64,000 nt of DNA from Ruminococcus sp. OA3 (GCF_022440845.1 NZ_JAKNTO010000001.1:1736001-1800000), one strand, 5' to 3'. Shown: positions 8,913 to 16,421, counted from the first letter of the stretch. Program-made: numbers and translations. The notes: generated from the letters alone by a model not told the origin.

Positions 8913-8952
8913 TGACTCGACTAAAAATGGAGAAGAATAGACAAGAGTGGAC
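8913..8952 (-). promoter_or_regulatory. Tandem 10-bp repeat array upstream of the prophage-side Spo0A-like gene
   Basis: On the plus strand, bases 8923-8952 divide into three 10-bp units: AAAAATGGAG, AAGAATAGAC and AAGAGTGGAC. A looser unit at 8913-8922 contains CGAC. Units share A-rich starts and GAC ends and resemble the better-conserved array at 10414-10453. The array ends about 45-55 bp before the start codon, where activator sites for the leftward promoter would lie. The spacing suggests head-to-tail binding on one face of the helix. Confidence 0.5.
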
Positions 8953-9179
8953 GTAAAAAAAGAGATATGTAATATTAGGAGATAAAATCGCTGCGCTATG
9001 TGCCCTCAGATTTCCCACCCGGGGCTATTTTTATTTGCACAAAAAAACAGAACTAACAAATGGTTACGCGTCAATAGGCTCCAATTGCCGTTACACGTAA
9101 TCATTCGTTGGTTCTATAGAAAGTATATTTTGTATTGGATACATTGTCAATAATAATCACTTCTTCTTGATTCAGTTCG

Positions 9180-9341
9180 CTAGGCCTCTTCAAGGATTTT
9201 CTGGCGCATCCGCTCTTTTGCTATCGAATTCTCTGGCAAGTCAATATTTTCGACTTCTTTTTCGATCCCCGCAGCCTCAGCCATGAATGCATCATGCATA
9301 GCATCGACCAGTGATTTACGTCTCTTTTTAAATAATTTCAT
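9180..9341 (-). CDS. Small charged protein of unknown function (53 residues)
   Basis: A 53-residue frame starts at ATG 9341 behind GGGGTGG and ends with TAG at 9180-9182. It begins MKLFKKRRKSLVDAMHDAF and is highly charged and helical, with no membrane segment. A second frame overlapping its 3' end continues for about 25 codons after the stop (ending DNVSNTKYTFYRTNE), which could be a small overlapping gene or the product of a frameshift. It lies between the prophage-side Spo0A-like gene and tRNA-Ala. No family was recognised. Confidence 0.45.
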   Translation of the reverse strand: MKLFKKRRKSLVDAMHDAFMAEAAGIEKEVENIDLPENSIAKERMRQKILEEA

Positions 9342-9439
9342 TTAACCACCCCTGATTTAAGTGTAGCACAAGGGTACAAAAGGGTGATATGGTAAATAAT
9401 GGAAAATAACATTCGGTTTAACTTTGCTTAGTCGTTATG

Positions 9440-9458
9440 GTCCCCAATTAGTCCCCAA
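9440..9458. repeat. Short direct repeat GTCCCCAA x2 beside tRNA-Ala, possible attachment-site remnant
   Basis: GTCCCCAA occurs at 9440-9447 and again at 9451-9458. On the minus strand this reads TTGGGGAC repeated, just beyond the tRNA-Ala terminator. From memory, similar GGGGAC repeats occur near the 3' ends of some Firmicutes tyrosine integrase genes and their att sites. No integrase gene is present here, so this is only a candidate for a prophage junction. Confidence 0.3.
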
Positions 9459-9466
9459 ACAAAAAA

Positions 9467-9490
9467 TATCTGCCCGTGAGAGGACAGATA
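9467..9490 (-). terminator. Intrinsic terminator after tRNA-Ala
   Basis: Arms TATCTG and CAGATA extend inward through CC/GG pairs with one mismatch and enclose a short loop. On the minus strand the hairpin is followed by TTTTTTG, so it would stop transcription of the tRNA-Ala gene and anything upstream of it. Confidence 0.65.
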
Positions 9491-9537
9491 TAAAAATAGA
9501 TTTCCTGAAAACCCGCATAAATACAGGCTTTTCACAA

Positions 9538-9610
9538 TGGAGTATACGGGATTCGAACCCGTGGCCTCAACAATGCGAATGTTGCGCGCTCCCAGCTGCG
9601 CCAATACCCC
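9538..9610 (-). tRNA. tRNA-Ala (anticodon CGC)
   Basis: The minus strand folds as a complete tRNA of 73 bases. The acceptor stem pairs GGGGTAT with ATACTCC and includes a G3-U70 pair, the classic identity element of alanine tRNA. The D-arm holds GCGC AGCTGGGAGCGC, and the anticodon arm is CAACA-TTCGCAT-TGTTG with anticodon CGC (reads GCG). The T-arm holds GGTTCGAATCC. The discriminator base is A, and CCA is not encoded. Its 3' end points toward the prophage, consistent with use as a phage integration site. Confidence 0.95.
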
Positions 9611-9654
9611 ATAAGAGTAGTATAGCACGATACGGGAAAATTTCAATAAAATTA

Positions 9655-9978
9655 TCAGCCTGTTTCGAGCCGGTGAAAAAGAATTTCAATAAATTCTCCG
9701 ACCGTGGGACACTTTTCGAGACGACAGCCGGCGATCTCATGCAGAAATTCCCTGTTTCCGTGATCCCAGCAGGCGGCGACAACAGTGCGCAGAGCGTGCT
9801 CAACGCTGCTTCGGCTTTTGCCGTAATGAAGTGCAACATCACGGTAAAGATATTTCCAGATGTGAAGAAGATAATTCTCGTCTTTGAGACATAAAGTCAT
9901 TGCATAGTGTAAATAATGATATCCGCAGTAAGTAGAGCGGATGCCAAGTTTTTGTATTAACTGTGTGATCCTGTCCAT
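9655..9978 (-). CDS. Stand-alone Spo0A C-terminal-domain-like protein, second type
   Basis: A 107-residue protein from ATG 9978, chosen for the GAGAGGGT site just upstream. It is the clearest Spo0A effector-domain match of the three. ITQLIQKLGIRSTYCGYHYL resembles the first helices, YLYRDVALHYGKSRSSVEHA the helix-turn-helix, CWDHGNREFLHEI the WSRGN region of Spo0A, and PTVGEFIEIL the conserved end. No receiver domain is present. It lies 30 bp downstream of the gene at 10009-10353 on the same strand, so the two form an operon that may read into tRNA-Ala. It differs more from the other two than they do from each other. Confidence 0.8.
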   Translation of the reverse strand: MDRITQLIQKLGIRSTYCGYHYLHYAMTLCLKDENYLLHIWKYLYRDVALHYGKSRSSVEHALRTVVAACWDHGNREFLHEIAGCRLEKCPTVGEFIEILFHRLETG

Positions 9979-10008
9979 GATACCCTCTCTTTTATAAAAC
10001 AAAGTTAC

Positions 10009-10353
10009 CTATAATAAATCCGGATACCCGGCGAGATAACTGCAGAGATAGATGATAAGCTCTTTTGGGGAAGGCTTTTCAATAAGATGGCGGTTGGCAA
10101 CCTTATCAAGGTTAACGTGATTTCCGTAATCCCAGCAGTCACAGACAGCACGGGAAATGCTGCGTGAAATAGACCTTACAGGAAGATTGGTTTCATTGGA
10201 GATCAAGGGATAAATTTGACGTTCGAGACAAATTCCGGAATAAACAGGGACCTGACAGCAATAATAGACAGCGAGAGCCAGATGATAATACCCCTTGCGG
10301 CAGGGATGGCCTGAAATAAACTGAATAAGCAGCAAAACGTCTTGCAGGGACAC
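10009..10353 (-). CDS. Stand-alone Spo0A C-terminal-domain-like protein (chromosomal side)
   Basis: A 114-residue protein starting at GTG 10353, chosen because a full AAGGAGGT lies seven bases upstream; an in-frame ATG at 10380 would put this site inside the gene. The sequence parallels the 8527-8868 protein throughout (LLIQFISGHPC, CLERQIYPLIS, LPVRSISRSISRAVCDCWDY, PSPKELIIYL). It matches the layout of the Spo0A DNA-binding domain but has no phospho-acceptor domain. It is first in a two-gene operon and lies behind four tandem 10-bp repeats. The role is not known; it may be an autoregulated DNA-binding protein or a competitor at Spo0A sites. Confidence 0.75.
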   Translation of the reverse strand: MSLQDVLLLIQFISGHPCRKGYYHLALAVYYCCQVPVYSGICLERQIYPLISNETNLPVRSISRSISRAVCDCWDYGNHVNLDKVANRHLIEKPSPKELIIYLCSYLAGYPDLL

Positions 10354-10413
10354 GACAACTACCTCCTTGATGTTAAACATTCTTTAGTATGCTGTAAATT
10401 AAAAAAATTTGGT

Positions 10414-10453
10414 AAAATAAGACATAACAAGACAAAATAAGTCGAAATAAGAC
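10414..10453 (-). promoter_or_regulatory. Four tandem 10-bp repeats upstream of the Spo0A-like operon
   Basis: Bases 10414-10453 on the plus strand are exactly four 10-bp units: AAAATAAGAC, ATAACAAGAC, AAAATAAGTC, GAAATAAGAC. On the minus strand, in the direction of the genes, the consensus is GTCTTATTTT. The array ends about 60 bp before the GTG start and directly upstream of a possible promoter with a -10-like CATACT at 10391-10386 and a poor -35. That layout fits activator or autoregulator binding. The 10-bp spacing matches tandem 0A boxes, although the core differs from TGTCGAA. Confidence 0.65.
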
Positions 10454-10551
10454 GGATAATAACAAGAATTACGAAAAAAACAGTTGTTTATAACAATGGC
10501 AATACAAGAAAGGCGGAGGATGCCCCTTTCTGCTTATAACATAAATTTTAA

Positions 10552-11187
10552 TTATGGTATTAAAAATTCCGGAATGCCGCTGGCATATGGAGCAATATCA
10601 TACTGCTGATAATAAATTACAATCCCTTCCGGTTTCAGATAAAAATTTTCCGGCCGGAAGTTTTTCCTCAGAAGTTCAGCATAATTATCAAAATAAGAGG
10701 CGGGGGACGTGAGCAGGCGTTCTGCTGTCTGGCGTTCAAGCTCTTTAAAAAGTGTTTCCGGCGAAGTGGAAACCCGGGGATAAAAATCAGCGAGCTGAAG
10801 CTGTCTTCCGCTGCAGAAATCCCAGGTGTTGGATTTGCGCAGGGTTTCCCCGTGAGCGCCTCCCATAAAAGTATACTGATCAAAATATAAACTGGTGATA
10901 CAGTTTATATTGTATGGAACCTGATATTTGACGATCAGTTCATAGCTGTTGAATGGAGGGCGGTTGCTGGGTATGTACCTGGCGTTCTCCACGGCACGCG
11001 GATAGAGTGTAGTGCGGCAGTAGAATTCAAGATCTTTAGCTGCGGAGGCGTAATATTCATTGATTTCCCGGGCTGCCTTCAGCCGGCACGAAGTAGAGAA
11101 AACAGGATAATTAATCTGGTAAACAAATACCGGAATATCGCGGTAGTACATTGTATTTTCCAGTGTCATATTTGAAATTGCCTGCAT
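10552..11187 (-). CDS. DUF3298/DUF4163-type protein
   Basis: This 211-residue protein starts at ATG 11187 behind CGGAGGTATC. The C-terminal half resembles DUF3298 (YTFMGGAHGE, LQLADFYP, PEGIVIYYQQYDIAPYASG), and the N-terminal half the associated DUF4163-type fold. These domains occur in the extracellular part of the anti-sigma factor RsiV, where they bind lysozyme, and in other surface proteins. This copy has no signal peptide or transmembrane segment, so it appears cytoplasmic or is exported by an unseen route. It is a single gene, divergent from the ABC importer. Confidence 0.7.
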   Translation of the reverse strand: MQAISNMTLENTMYYRDIPVFVYQINYPVFSTSCRLKAAREINEYYASAAKDLEFYCRTTLYPRAVENARYIPSNRPPFNSYELIVKYQVPYNINCITSLYFDQYTFMGGAHGETLRKSNTWDFCSGRQLQLADFYPRVSTSPETLFKELERQTAERLLTSPASYFDNYAELLRKNFRPENFYLKPEGIVIYYQQYDIAPYASGIPEFLIP

Positions 11188-11306
11188 GATACCTCCGATT
11201 TATATTTTGGGTACTGCAATATTATATTATGACTTTAATCAGAAGATGCGACAAAAATGAAATACAAAAAATATCCCCCGGTCGGGCTTGTGGAGGTTTA
11301 TCCAGA

Positions 11307-11324
11307 GTGTTAATATGTTAACAC
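11307..11324 (+). promoter_or_regulatory. Inverted repeat operator candidate before the ABC importer operon
   Basis: GTGTTAA-TATG-TTAACAC is a perfect 7-bp inverted repeat ending 22 bp before the start of the solute-binding protein gene, just upstream of its AAGGAG site. Its position would allow a repressor to block transcription. No adjacent regulator gene identifies the binding protein. Confidence 0.45.
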
Positions 11325-11346
11325 AAACCGTTGGAAGGAGAATGAC

Positions 11347-12990
11347 ATGAAAAAGAGATTGTTAGCGCTGTTATGCATTATGACGATGACAGCAGGAGTT
11401 TTAGCCGGATGCAGCGGCGGCAGTAAAGAAGGCACGGAGAGCAAACAGGAGGCAGGAAGCGCAGAAAAGCCGGAGGGGGATACTTCAGCGGAAGCAGATT
11501 CTGTCATTGTGACGATGCCCACGACATCAGAGCCAGAATCCGGATTTGACCCGGCATACGGATGGGGAGCCGGGGAACATGTACATGAGCCGCTCATCCA
11601 GAGTACGCTGACGACAACAACAAAAGATCTGAAGATCGGTAAAGATCTGGCGACAGATTATACGGTCAGCGAGGATGGACTTACCTGGACTGTGAAAATC
11701 CGTGATGATGTGAAATTCACAGACGGAGAGCCGCTGACAGCAGAAGATGTGGCATTTACCTATAATAATTGTAAAGAAAACAGCAGTGTAAACGATTTTA
11801 CGATGCTGAAAGAAGCAGTGGCTGTAGATGATACAACCGTAGAATTCCACCTGGAAACACCGTTTTCAATCTGGCCGTATACGATGGCGATCGTCGGGAT
11901 CGTACCGGAGCACGCATATGACAAAAATTACGGACAGAATCCGATTGGATCCGGGCGGTATATCATGAAACAGTGGGACAAGGGACAGCAGGTGATCTTT
12001 GAAGCAAATCCGGATTATTACGGGGATGAAGTCAAGATCAAAAAACTGACGGTGCTGTTTATGGATGAAGACGCGGCACTTGCTGCGGCAATGGCAGGAC
12101 AGGTGGATGTGGCACACACCGCAGCTTCCTATGCGGATCAGGATATTTCAGATTACAGCCTCCTGCAGGTGGCATCCGTTGATAACAGAGGTTTTAACCT
12201 GCCGGCGGTACCGGCTGAAGAAAAAGACGGACAGACAGTTGGAAATGATGTTACTTCAGACATCGCGGTCCGCAGAGCGATCAACATTGGCATTGACCGT
12301 GAAGAAATGATCGAAAATGTGCTGGGCGGATACGGGACGGCAGCTTACAGTGTATGTGACAAACTGCCCTGGTATAACGCGGATGCGGAAGTGTCATATG
12401 ATCAGGAAGCGGCGAAAAAGATTCTGGACGATGCCGGCTGGGTGGAAGGTTCTGATGGCATTCGTGAAAAAGACGGGGTGAAAGCAGAATTCACACTGAT
12501 GTTCCACCCGGATGATTCTGTACGCCAGGCACTGGCAGAAGACACAGCCAATCAGCTGAAAGAGATCGGTATTTCTGTTAAGACGGAAGGCGCCGGCTGG
12601 GATGTAGCATATGACAGGGCACTTTCGGAACCACTGATGTGGGGATGGGGGGCACACACTCCAATGGAACTTTATAACATTTATCATACGATGAGTGAAA
12701 CAGGTACTGCAGAGTACTCACCGTATGCTAATGAAACTGTGGATCAATATATGGATGAGGCGCTTCAGGCGGGAAGTCTGGAAGAATCATACGAACTGTG
12801 GCAGAAAGCTCAGTGGGACGGTACTTCCGGCATCACTCAGGAAGGAGATATTCCATGGATCTGGCTGTGCAATGTGGATCACCTCTATTACGTGAGAGAC
12901 GGGCTGAAAGTGGCGGAACAGAAGATTCATCCTCATGGGCATGGATGGTCTATTGTAAATAATGTAGATCAGTGGGAATGGAGTAACTGA
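11347..12990 (+). CDS. Peptide/nickel-type ABC transporter solute-binding lipoprotein
   Basis: This 547-residue lipoprotein has a signal peptide and lipobox (LAGC, Cys near residue 22) and a low-complexity Ser/Glu linker. The body is of the SBP_bac_5 family (DLATDYTVSEDGLTWTVKIR, FTDGEPLTAEDVAFTY, AVRRAINIGIDREEM). These proteins capture oligopeptides, dipeptides, nickel or metallophores for import. The start is supported by GGAAGGAGAATGAC. It is first in an operon with two permeases and two ATPases. The substrate cannot be told from sequence alone. Confidence 0.9.
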   Translation: MKKRLLALLCIMTMTAGVLAGCSGGSKEGTESKQEAGSAEKPEGDTSAEADSVIVTMPTTSEPESGFDPAYGWGAGEHVHEPLIQSTLTTTTKDLKIGKDLATDYTVSEDGLTWTVKIRDDVKFTDGEPLTAEDVAFTYNNCKENSSVNDFTMLKEAVAVDDTTVEFHLETPFSIWPYTMAIVGIVPEHAYDKNYGQNPIGSGRYIMKQWDKGQQVIFEANPDYYGDEVKIKKLTVLFMDEDAALAAAMAGQVDVAHTAASYADQDISDYSLLQVASVDNRGFNLPAVPAEEKDGQTVGNDVTSDIAVRRAINIGIDREEMIENVLGGYGTAAYSVCDKLPWYNADAEVSYDQEAAKKILDDAGWVEGSDGIREKDGVKAEFTLMFHPDDSVRQALAEDTANQLKEIGISVKTEGAGWDVAYDRALSEPLMWGWGAHTPMELYNIYHTMSETGTAEYSPYANETVDQYMDEALQAGSLEESYELWQKAQWDGTSGITQEGDIPWIWLCNVDHLYYVRDGLKVAEQKIHPHGHGWSIVNNVDQWEWSN

Positions 12991-12992
12991 CA

Positions 12993-13988
12993 GTGAAAAG
13001 CTACGGTATACGATTTATAGGAAAAAATTTCTTCAGAATGATACTGCTGTTGTTTGCAGTCAGCGTGGTGACTTTTACACTGGTCAGTGTATCACCGATT
13101 GATCCGCTGCAGGCAAATGTGGGTCAGGCAGCGCTGGGAGCGATGAGTCAGGAACAGAAAGAGAAGCTGGAATCTTACTGGGGTGTGGACGAACCCCCTG
13201 TGCAGCGGTATCTGAACTGGGCAAAAGATTTTATAAAGGGCGATATGGGAGATTCTCTCCTGTACCGCCAGCCTGTAACAGAGGTGATCGGAGTGAAGCT
13301 TGCCAATTCCATGATGCTGATGGTAATAGCCTGGATGATATCCGGGCTTTTGGGCTTTCTGCTGGGGATTCTCGCCGGTGTGTTCCGCGGAACGTGGATT
13401 GATAAGATTATCAAGGGGTATTCCCTGCTGATAGCCAGTACGCCGGTTTTCTGGCTGGCGCTGCTGCTCCTTCTTGTATTTGCGGTATGGCTTAAAGTGC
13501 TGCCAGTTGGCCTAAGCGTGCCGATCGGGGTGGAGGCTGCCGGTGTAACATTCCTCGACCGTATCCAGCATGCGATACTTCCGGCGCTTACCCTTTCTAT
13601 CACGGGTGTTTCCAACATCACGCTCCATACCAGGGAGAAAATGATAGATGTTATGGAAAGCGATTATATGCTGTTCGCACAGGCACGTGGGGAGAGTAAA
13701 AAAAGCATGGTATGCCGGCATGGCCTGCGCAACATTATTCTTCCGGCGCTTACCCTCCAGTTTGCATCTATCAGTGAGATCATTGGTGGTTCCGTACTGG
13801 TCGAACAGGTATTTTCTTACCCGGGACTCGGACAGGCTGCTGTTGCCGCGGGCACAGGCAGTGATGTACCACTTTTGATGGGAATTACGCTTGTCACGGC
13901 AGCGATTGTATTTTCCGGTAATTTTATAGCAAATACATTGTACGGTGTGGTCGACCCCCGAATGAGAAAAGGAGGGACCGTATCATGA
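12993..13988 (+). CDS. Peptide/nickel-type ABC permease, OppB/DppB-like
   Basis: A 331-residue inner-membrane permease with about six transmembrane helices and the binding-protein-dependent transport signature region (ARGESKKSMVCRHGLRNIILP, in which EAA-type glycine spacing contacts the ATPase). It starts at GTG 12993, two bases after the stop of the binding-protein gene. The first helix (FFRMILLLFAVSVVTFTLVSVSPIDP) is typical of DppB/OppB. It pairs with the next gene to form the channel. The last four bases overlap the next start. Confidence 0.9.
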   Translation: MKSYGIRFIGKNFFRMILLLFAVSVVTFTLVSVSPIDPLQANVGQAALGAMSQEQKEKLESYWGVDEPPVQRYLNWAKDFIKGDMGDSLLYRQPVTEVIGVKLANSMMLMVIAWMISGLLGFLLGILAGVFRGTWIDKIIKGYSLLIASTPVFWLALLLLLVFAVWLKVLPVGLSVPIGVEAAGVTFLDRIQHAILPALTLSITGVSNITLHTREKMIDVMESDYMLFAQARGESKKSMVCRHGLRNIILPALTLQFASISEIIGGSVLVEQVFSYPGLGQAAVAAGTGSDVPLLMGITLVTAAIVFSGNFIANTLYGVVDPRMRKGGTVS

Positions 13989-14800
13989 ACCAGAGAAAAA
14001 AGACGATTATTATTTTTTCAGCGGCAGTGGTATTTCTTGTGTTGGTGGCGGCAGCCGGTGTGTTCTGTTACGATGCTGCCAGAGTGACAGATTTTTCCAG
14101 GAAGAATCTTGCGCCAGGTTTTACATATCTGTTTGGCACCGACTGGCTCGGCAGGGATATGCTGGCGAGGACCCTGACCGGGCTGTCCATCAGCATTCTG
14201 ATCGGAGTAGCGGCAGCCGGGATCAGTGCTGTCATTGCATTTTTACTGGGAGTGATGGCGGCGGTCCTTGGAAATAAAGTTGACAGTGTGATCTCTTTTG
14301 TGATCGATATGATTATGGGGATTCCGCATATCCTGCTGCTGCTGCTGATTTCGTATGCGCTGGGAAAAGGGCTGAAAGGGGTTGTACTTGGAGTTGCTCT
14401 TACCCACTGGCCATCACTTGCGCGCGTCATCCGCGGAGAGGTGCTGCAGCTGAAGAACAGTCAGTATATCCAGATTGCCCATCGACTGGGACACAGCAAA
14501 ATGAAGACTGCCATGAAGCATATGATGCCGCATCTGCTGCCTCAGTTTATCGTTGGGCTGATCCTGATGTTTCCGCATGCGATCCTGCATGAGGCCAGTA
14601 TTACATTTTTAGGTTTTGGTCTTTCCTCTGAACAGCCGGCGATCGGAATTATCCTCTCGGAGAGCATGAAATATCTGATCACCGGAAAATGGTGGCTGGC
14701 TGTGCTGCCGGGTGTGATGCTGGTACTGACAGTTGTACTGTTTGATGTGGCTGGCAGCAGCCTTAGAAAGCTTCTGGACCCATCCAGTGCGCATGAATAA
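13985..14800 (+). CDS. Peptide/nickel-type ABC permease, OppC/DppC-like
   Basis: A 271-residue second permease, coupled to the first by an ATGA overlap. It has the FGTDWLGRDMLARTLTG motif characteristic of DppC/OppC proteins near residue 50 and an EAA-like loop (AHRLGHSKMKTAMKHMMPHL). The HEASITFLGFGLSSEQPAIG segment is likewise typical. It lies in the membrane as the heterodimer partner of the preceding gene product. Confidence 0.9.
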   Translation: MNQRKKTIIIFSAAVVFLVLVAAAGVFCYDAARVTDFSRKNLAPGFTYLFGTDWLGRDMLARTLTGLSISILIGVAAAGISAVIAFLLGVMAAVLGNKVDSVISFVIDMIMGIPHILLLLLISYALGKGLKGVVLGVALTHWPSLARVIRGEVLQLKNSQYIQIAHRLGHSKMKTAMKHMMPHLLPQFIVGLILMFPHAILHEASITFLGFGLSSEQPAIGIILSESMKYLITGKWWLAVLPGVMLVLTVVLFDVAGSSLRKLLDPSSAHE

Positions 14801-14815
14801 AGACGGGAGGTAAGT

Positions 14816-15784
14816 ATGAGTTGTCTGAATAAGTGGCATATACTGGAGATCAGTAATCTCTCAGTATCGTTTAAACAGTATGACCGGGGAACCAGGCAGA
14901 TTGACCTTCCGGTCATATCGGATCTGAATGTTTCCGTTCATGAAGGTGAGATCGTGGCGGTGGTGGGTGCGAGCGGTTCGGGAAAAAGCCTGCTGGCACA
15001 TGCCATCCTCGGGATTTTGCCGGGGAATGCCAGTACCAGCGGAGAAATTTATTTTGAGCAGGAGCTTCTGACACAGAAGCGTAAGCAGCAGGTGAGGGGG
15101 AAAGAGATCGCACTGGTTCCGCAGAGCGTCAATTATCTGGACCCATTGATGAAGGTTGGAAAGCAGGTGCGCCAGGGCAAGAAAGGCGACGAGACCAAAA
15201 AAAAGCAGCAGGGACTGTTTAAAAAATATCGGTTGCAGGAAGATACACAGGATCTGTATCCGTTTGAGTGTTCAGGGGGCATGAGCAGAAGAATTCTCCT
15301 GAGTACCGCGCTCATGGGAAACCCGAGACTGATCATAGCGGATGAGCCGACACCTGGACTTGAGCTTTCACTTGCCAAAAAGGCGATGAAAGACTTCCGA
15401 AGTTTCGCTGATGAAGGAAACGGTGTACTGCTGATCACTCATGATATCGAACTGGCACTAAAGGTGGCTGACCGCATTGCAGTTTTTTATGCAGGGACGA
15501 CGGTCGAAGAGGCTCTGGTTGAGGATTTTGAAGCGGAAGAAACACTGCGGCACCCGTATACGAAAGCTCTTTGGCGTGCAATGCCAAGAAATGGGTTTTC
15601 ACCGATTACAGGAAATCAGCCTTATGTTAAAGAACTTCCGAAAGGATGCGTGTTCGGACCGCGCTGCCCGATGTTCTCAGAAGAATGTGAAGGGGAGATA
15701 ACTTCCCGGATTGTACGCTGCGGAACCGTACGCTGCGTGAAATGCAAGGGTGAGGAGGGGCACAGCCATGAGTCTGCAAGCTAA
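14816..15784 (+). CDS. Peptide/nickel-type ABC ATPase, DppD/OppD-like
   Basis: A 322-residue ATPase with Walker A GASGSGKS (about residue 52), signature CSGGMSRR, Walker B LIIADEPT and a switch histidine in LLITHDIEL. A C-terminal oligopeptide-type extension has a cysteine cluster (CVFGPRCPMFSEEC). The signature SGGMSRR departs from the common SGGMRQR. The ATG is 15 bp after the permease stop with GGGAGG before it. It energises import together with the shorter ATPase encoded next. Confidence 0.88.
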   Translation: MSCLNKWHILEISNLSVSFKQYDRGTRQIDLPVISDLNVSVHEGEIVAVVGASGSGKSLLAHAILGILPGNASTSGEIYFEQELLTQKRKQQVRGKEIALVPQSVNYLDPLMKVGKQVRQGKKGDETKKKQQGLFKKYRLQEDTQDLYPFECSGGMSRRILLSTALMGNPRLIIADEPTPGLELSLAKKAMKDFRSFADEGNGVLLITHDIELALKVADRIAVFYAGTTVEEALVEDFEAEETLRHPYTKALWRAMPRNGFSPITGNQPYVKELPKGCVFGPRCPMFSEECEGEITSRIVRCGTVRCVKCKGEEGHSHESAS

Positions 15785-16364
15785 AGACATTGTATTTTCA
15801 TATCAGGAAGACGGTGAGCCTGTACTGAACCGTGTCAGCCTGGAGGTGGGACCGGAGGAGCGCATAGGCGTGACCGCTCCCAGCGGTTACGGAAAGACTA
15901 CGCTGATGAAGATTATCGGAGGGTATATGCAGCCGGATTCGGGACAGGTCCTGATAGATGGCTGCCCCCTCCCGAAAAAAGGATACTGTCCCGTACAGAT
16001 GATCTGGCAGCATCCTGAGAAATCAGTCAACCCCAGGCTGAAAATGGAAGCAGTACTGCAGGAAGGAGACCAGATAGAAGAACGTGTAGTCAGCGGGCTG
16101 GGTATTGAGCCGGATTGGCTCGGCAGGTATCCGCAGGAACTGTCCGGGGGTGAACTGCAGCGTTTTTGTATAGCCAGAGCTCTGGGCCGGGGAACCCGGT
16201 ATCTGATCGCCGATGAAATCAGTACGATGCTGGATCTGATCACACAGGGGCAGATATGGAACTTTCTGCTTCAGGAAGTGAAGGAGAGGAAGATTGGAAT
16301 GCTTGTTGTCAGCCACAGTCAGGAACTGCTTGATTATGTGTGCACCAGCCAGATACGGTTATGA
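15768..16364 (+). CDS. Short second ABC ATPase of the peptide/nickel-type importer, DppF-like
   Basis: A 198-residue ATPase starting at ATG 15768 with GAGGAGGGG in front, overlapping the preceding gene by 17 bp. It has Walker A SGYGKTT (TAPSGYGKTTLM), signature LSGGELQRFCIARAL and Walker B LIADEIS with glutamate and serine after the aspartate. It stops soon after the switch histidine (VVSHSQELL) and lacks the C-terminal oligopeptide extension seen in full DppF/OppF, which are longer. It is likely the second subunit of a heterodimeric ATPase. Confidence 0.85.
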   Translation: MSLQAKDIVFSYQEDGEPVLNRVSLEVGPEERIGVTAPSGYGKTTLMKIIGGYMQPDSGQVLIDGCPLPKKGYCPVQMIWQHPEKSVNPRLKMEAVLQEGDQIEERVVSGLGIEPDWLGRYPQELSGGELQRFCIARALGRGTRYLIADEISTMLDLITQGQIWNFLLQEVKERKIGMLVVSHSQELLDYVCTSQIRL

Positions 16365-16371
16365 TGCAGAG

Positions 16372-16415
16372 TACACAGGGAGTCCGCGGGCAATTGCCCG
16401 CGGACTCCCTGTGTA
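16372..16415. terminator. Bidirectional terminator, perfect 44-bp palindrome
   Basis: Two perfect 22-base arms meet with no unpaired centre (arm starts TACACAGGGAGTCCGCGGGC). The site lies between the convergent ABC ATPase gene and CNNM gene. In RNA the innermost bases must open to form the loop. T-rich sequence follows on the plus strand (ATTATTTTAATTTTTT). It probably stops transcription from both sides. Confidence 0.8.
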
Positions 16416-16421
16416 TGGTCA

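Noticed and set aside
9428-9646. 72-codon frame overlapping the tRNA
   Set aside because: It covers tRNA-Ala and its terminator; the apparent protein is a translation of the tRNA.
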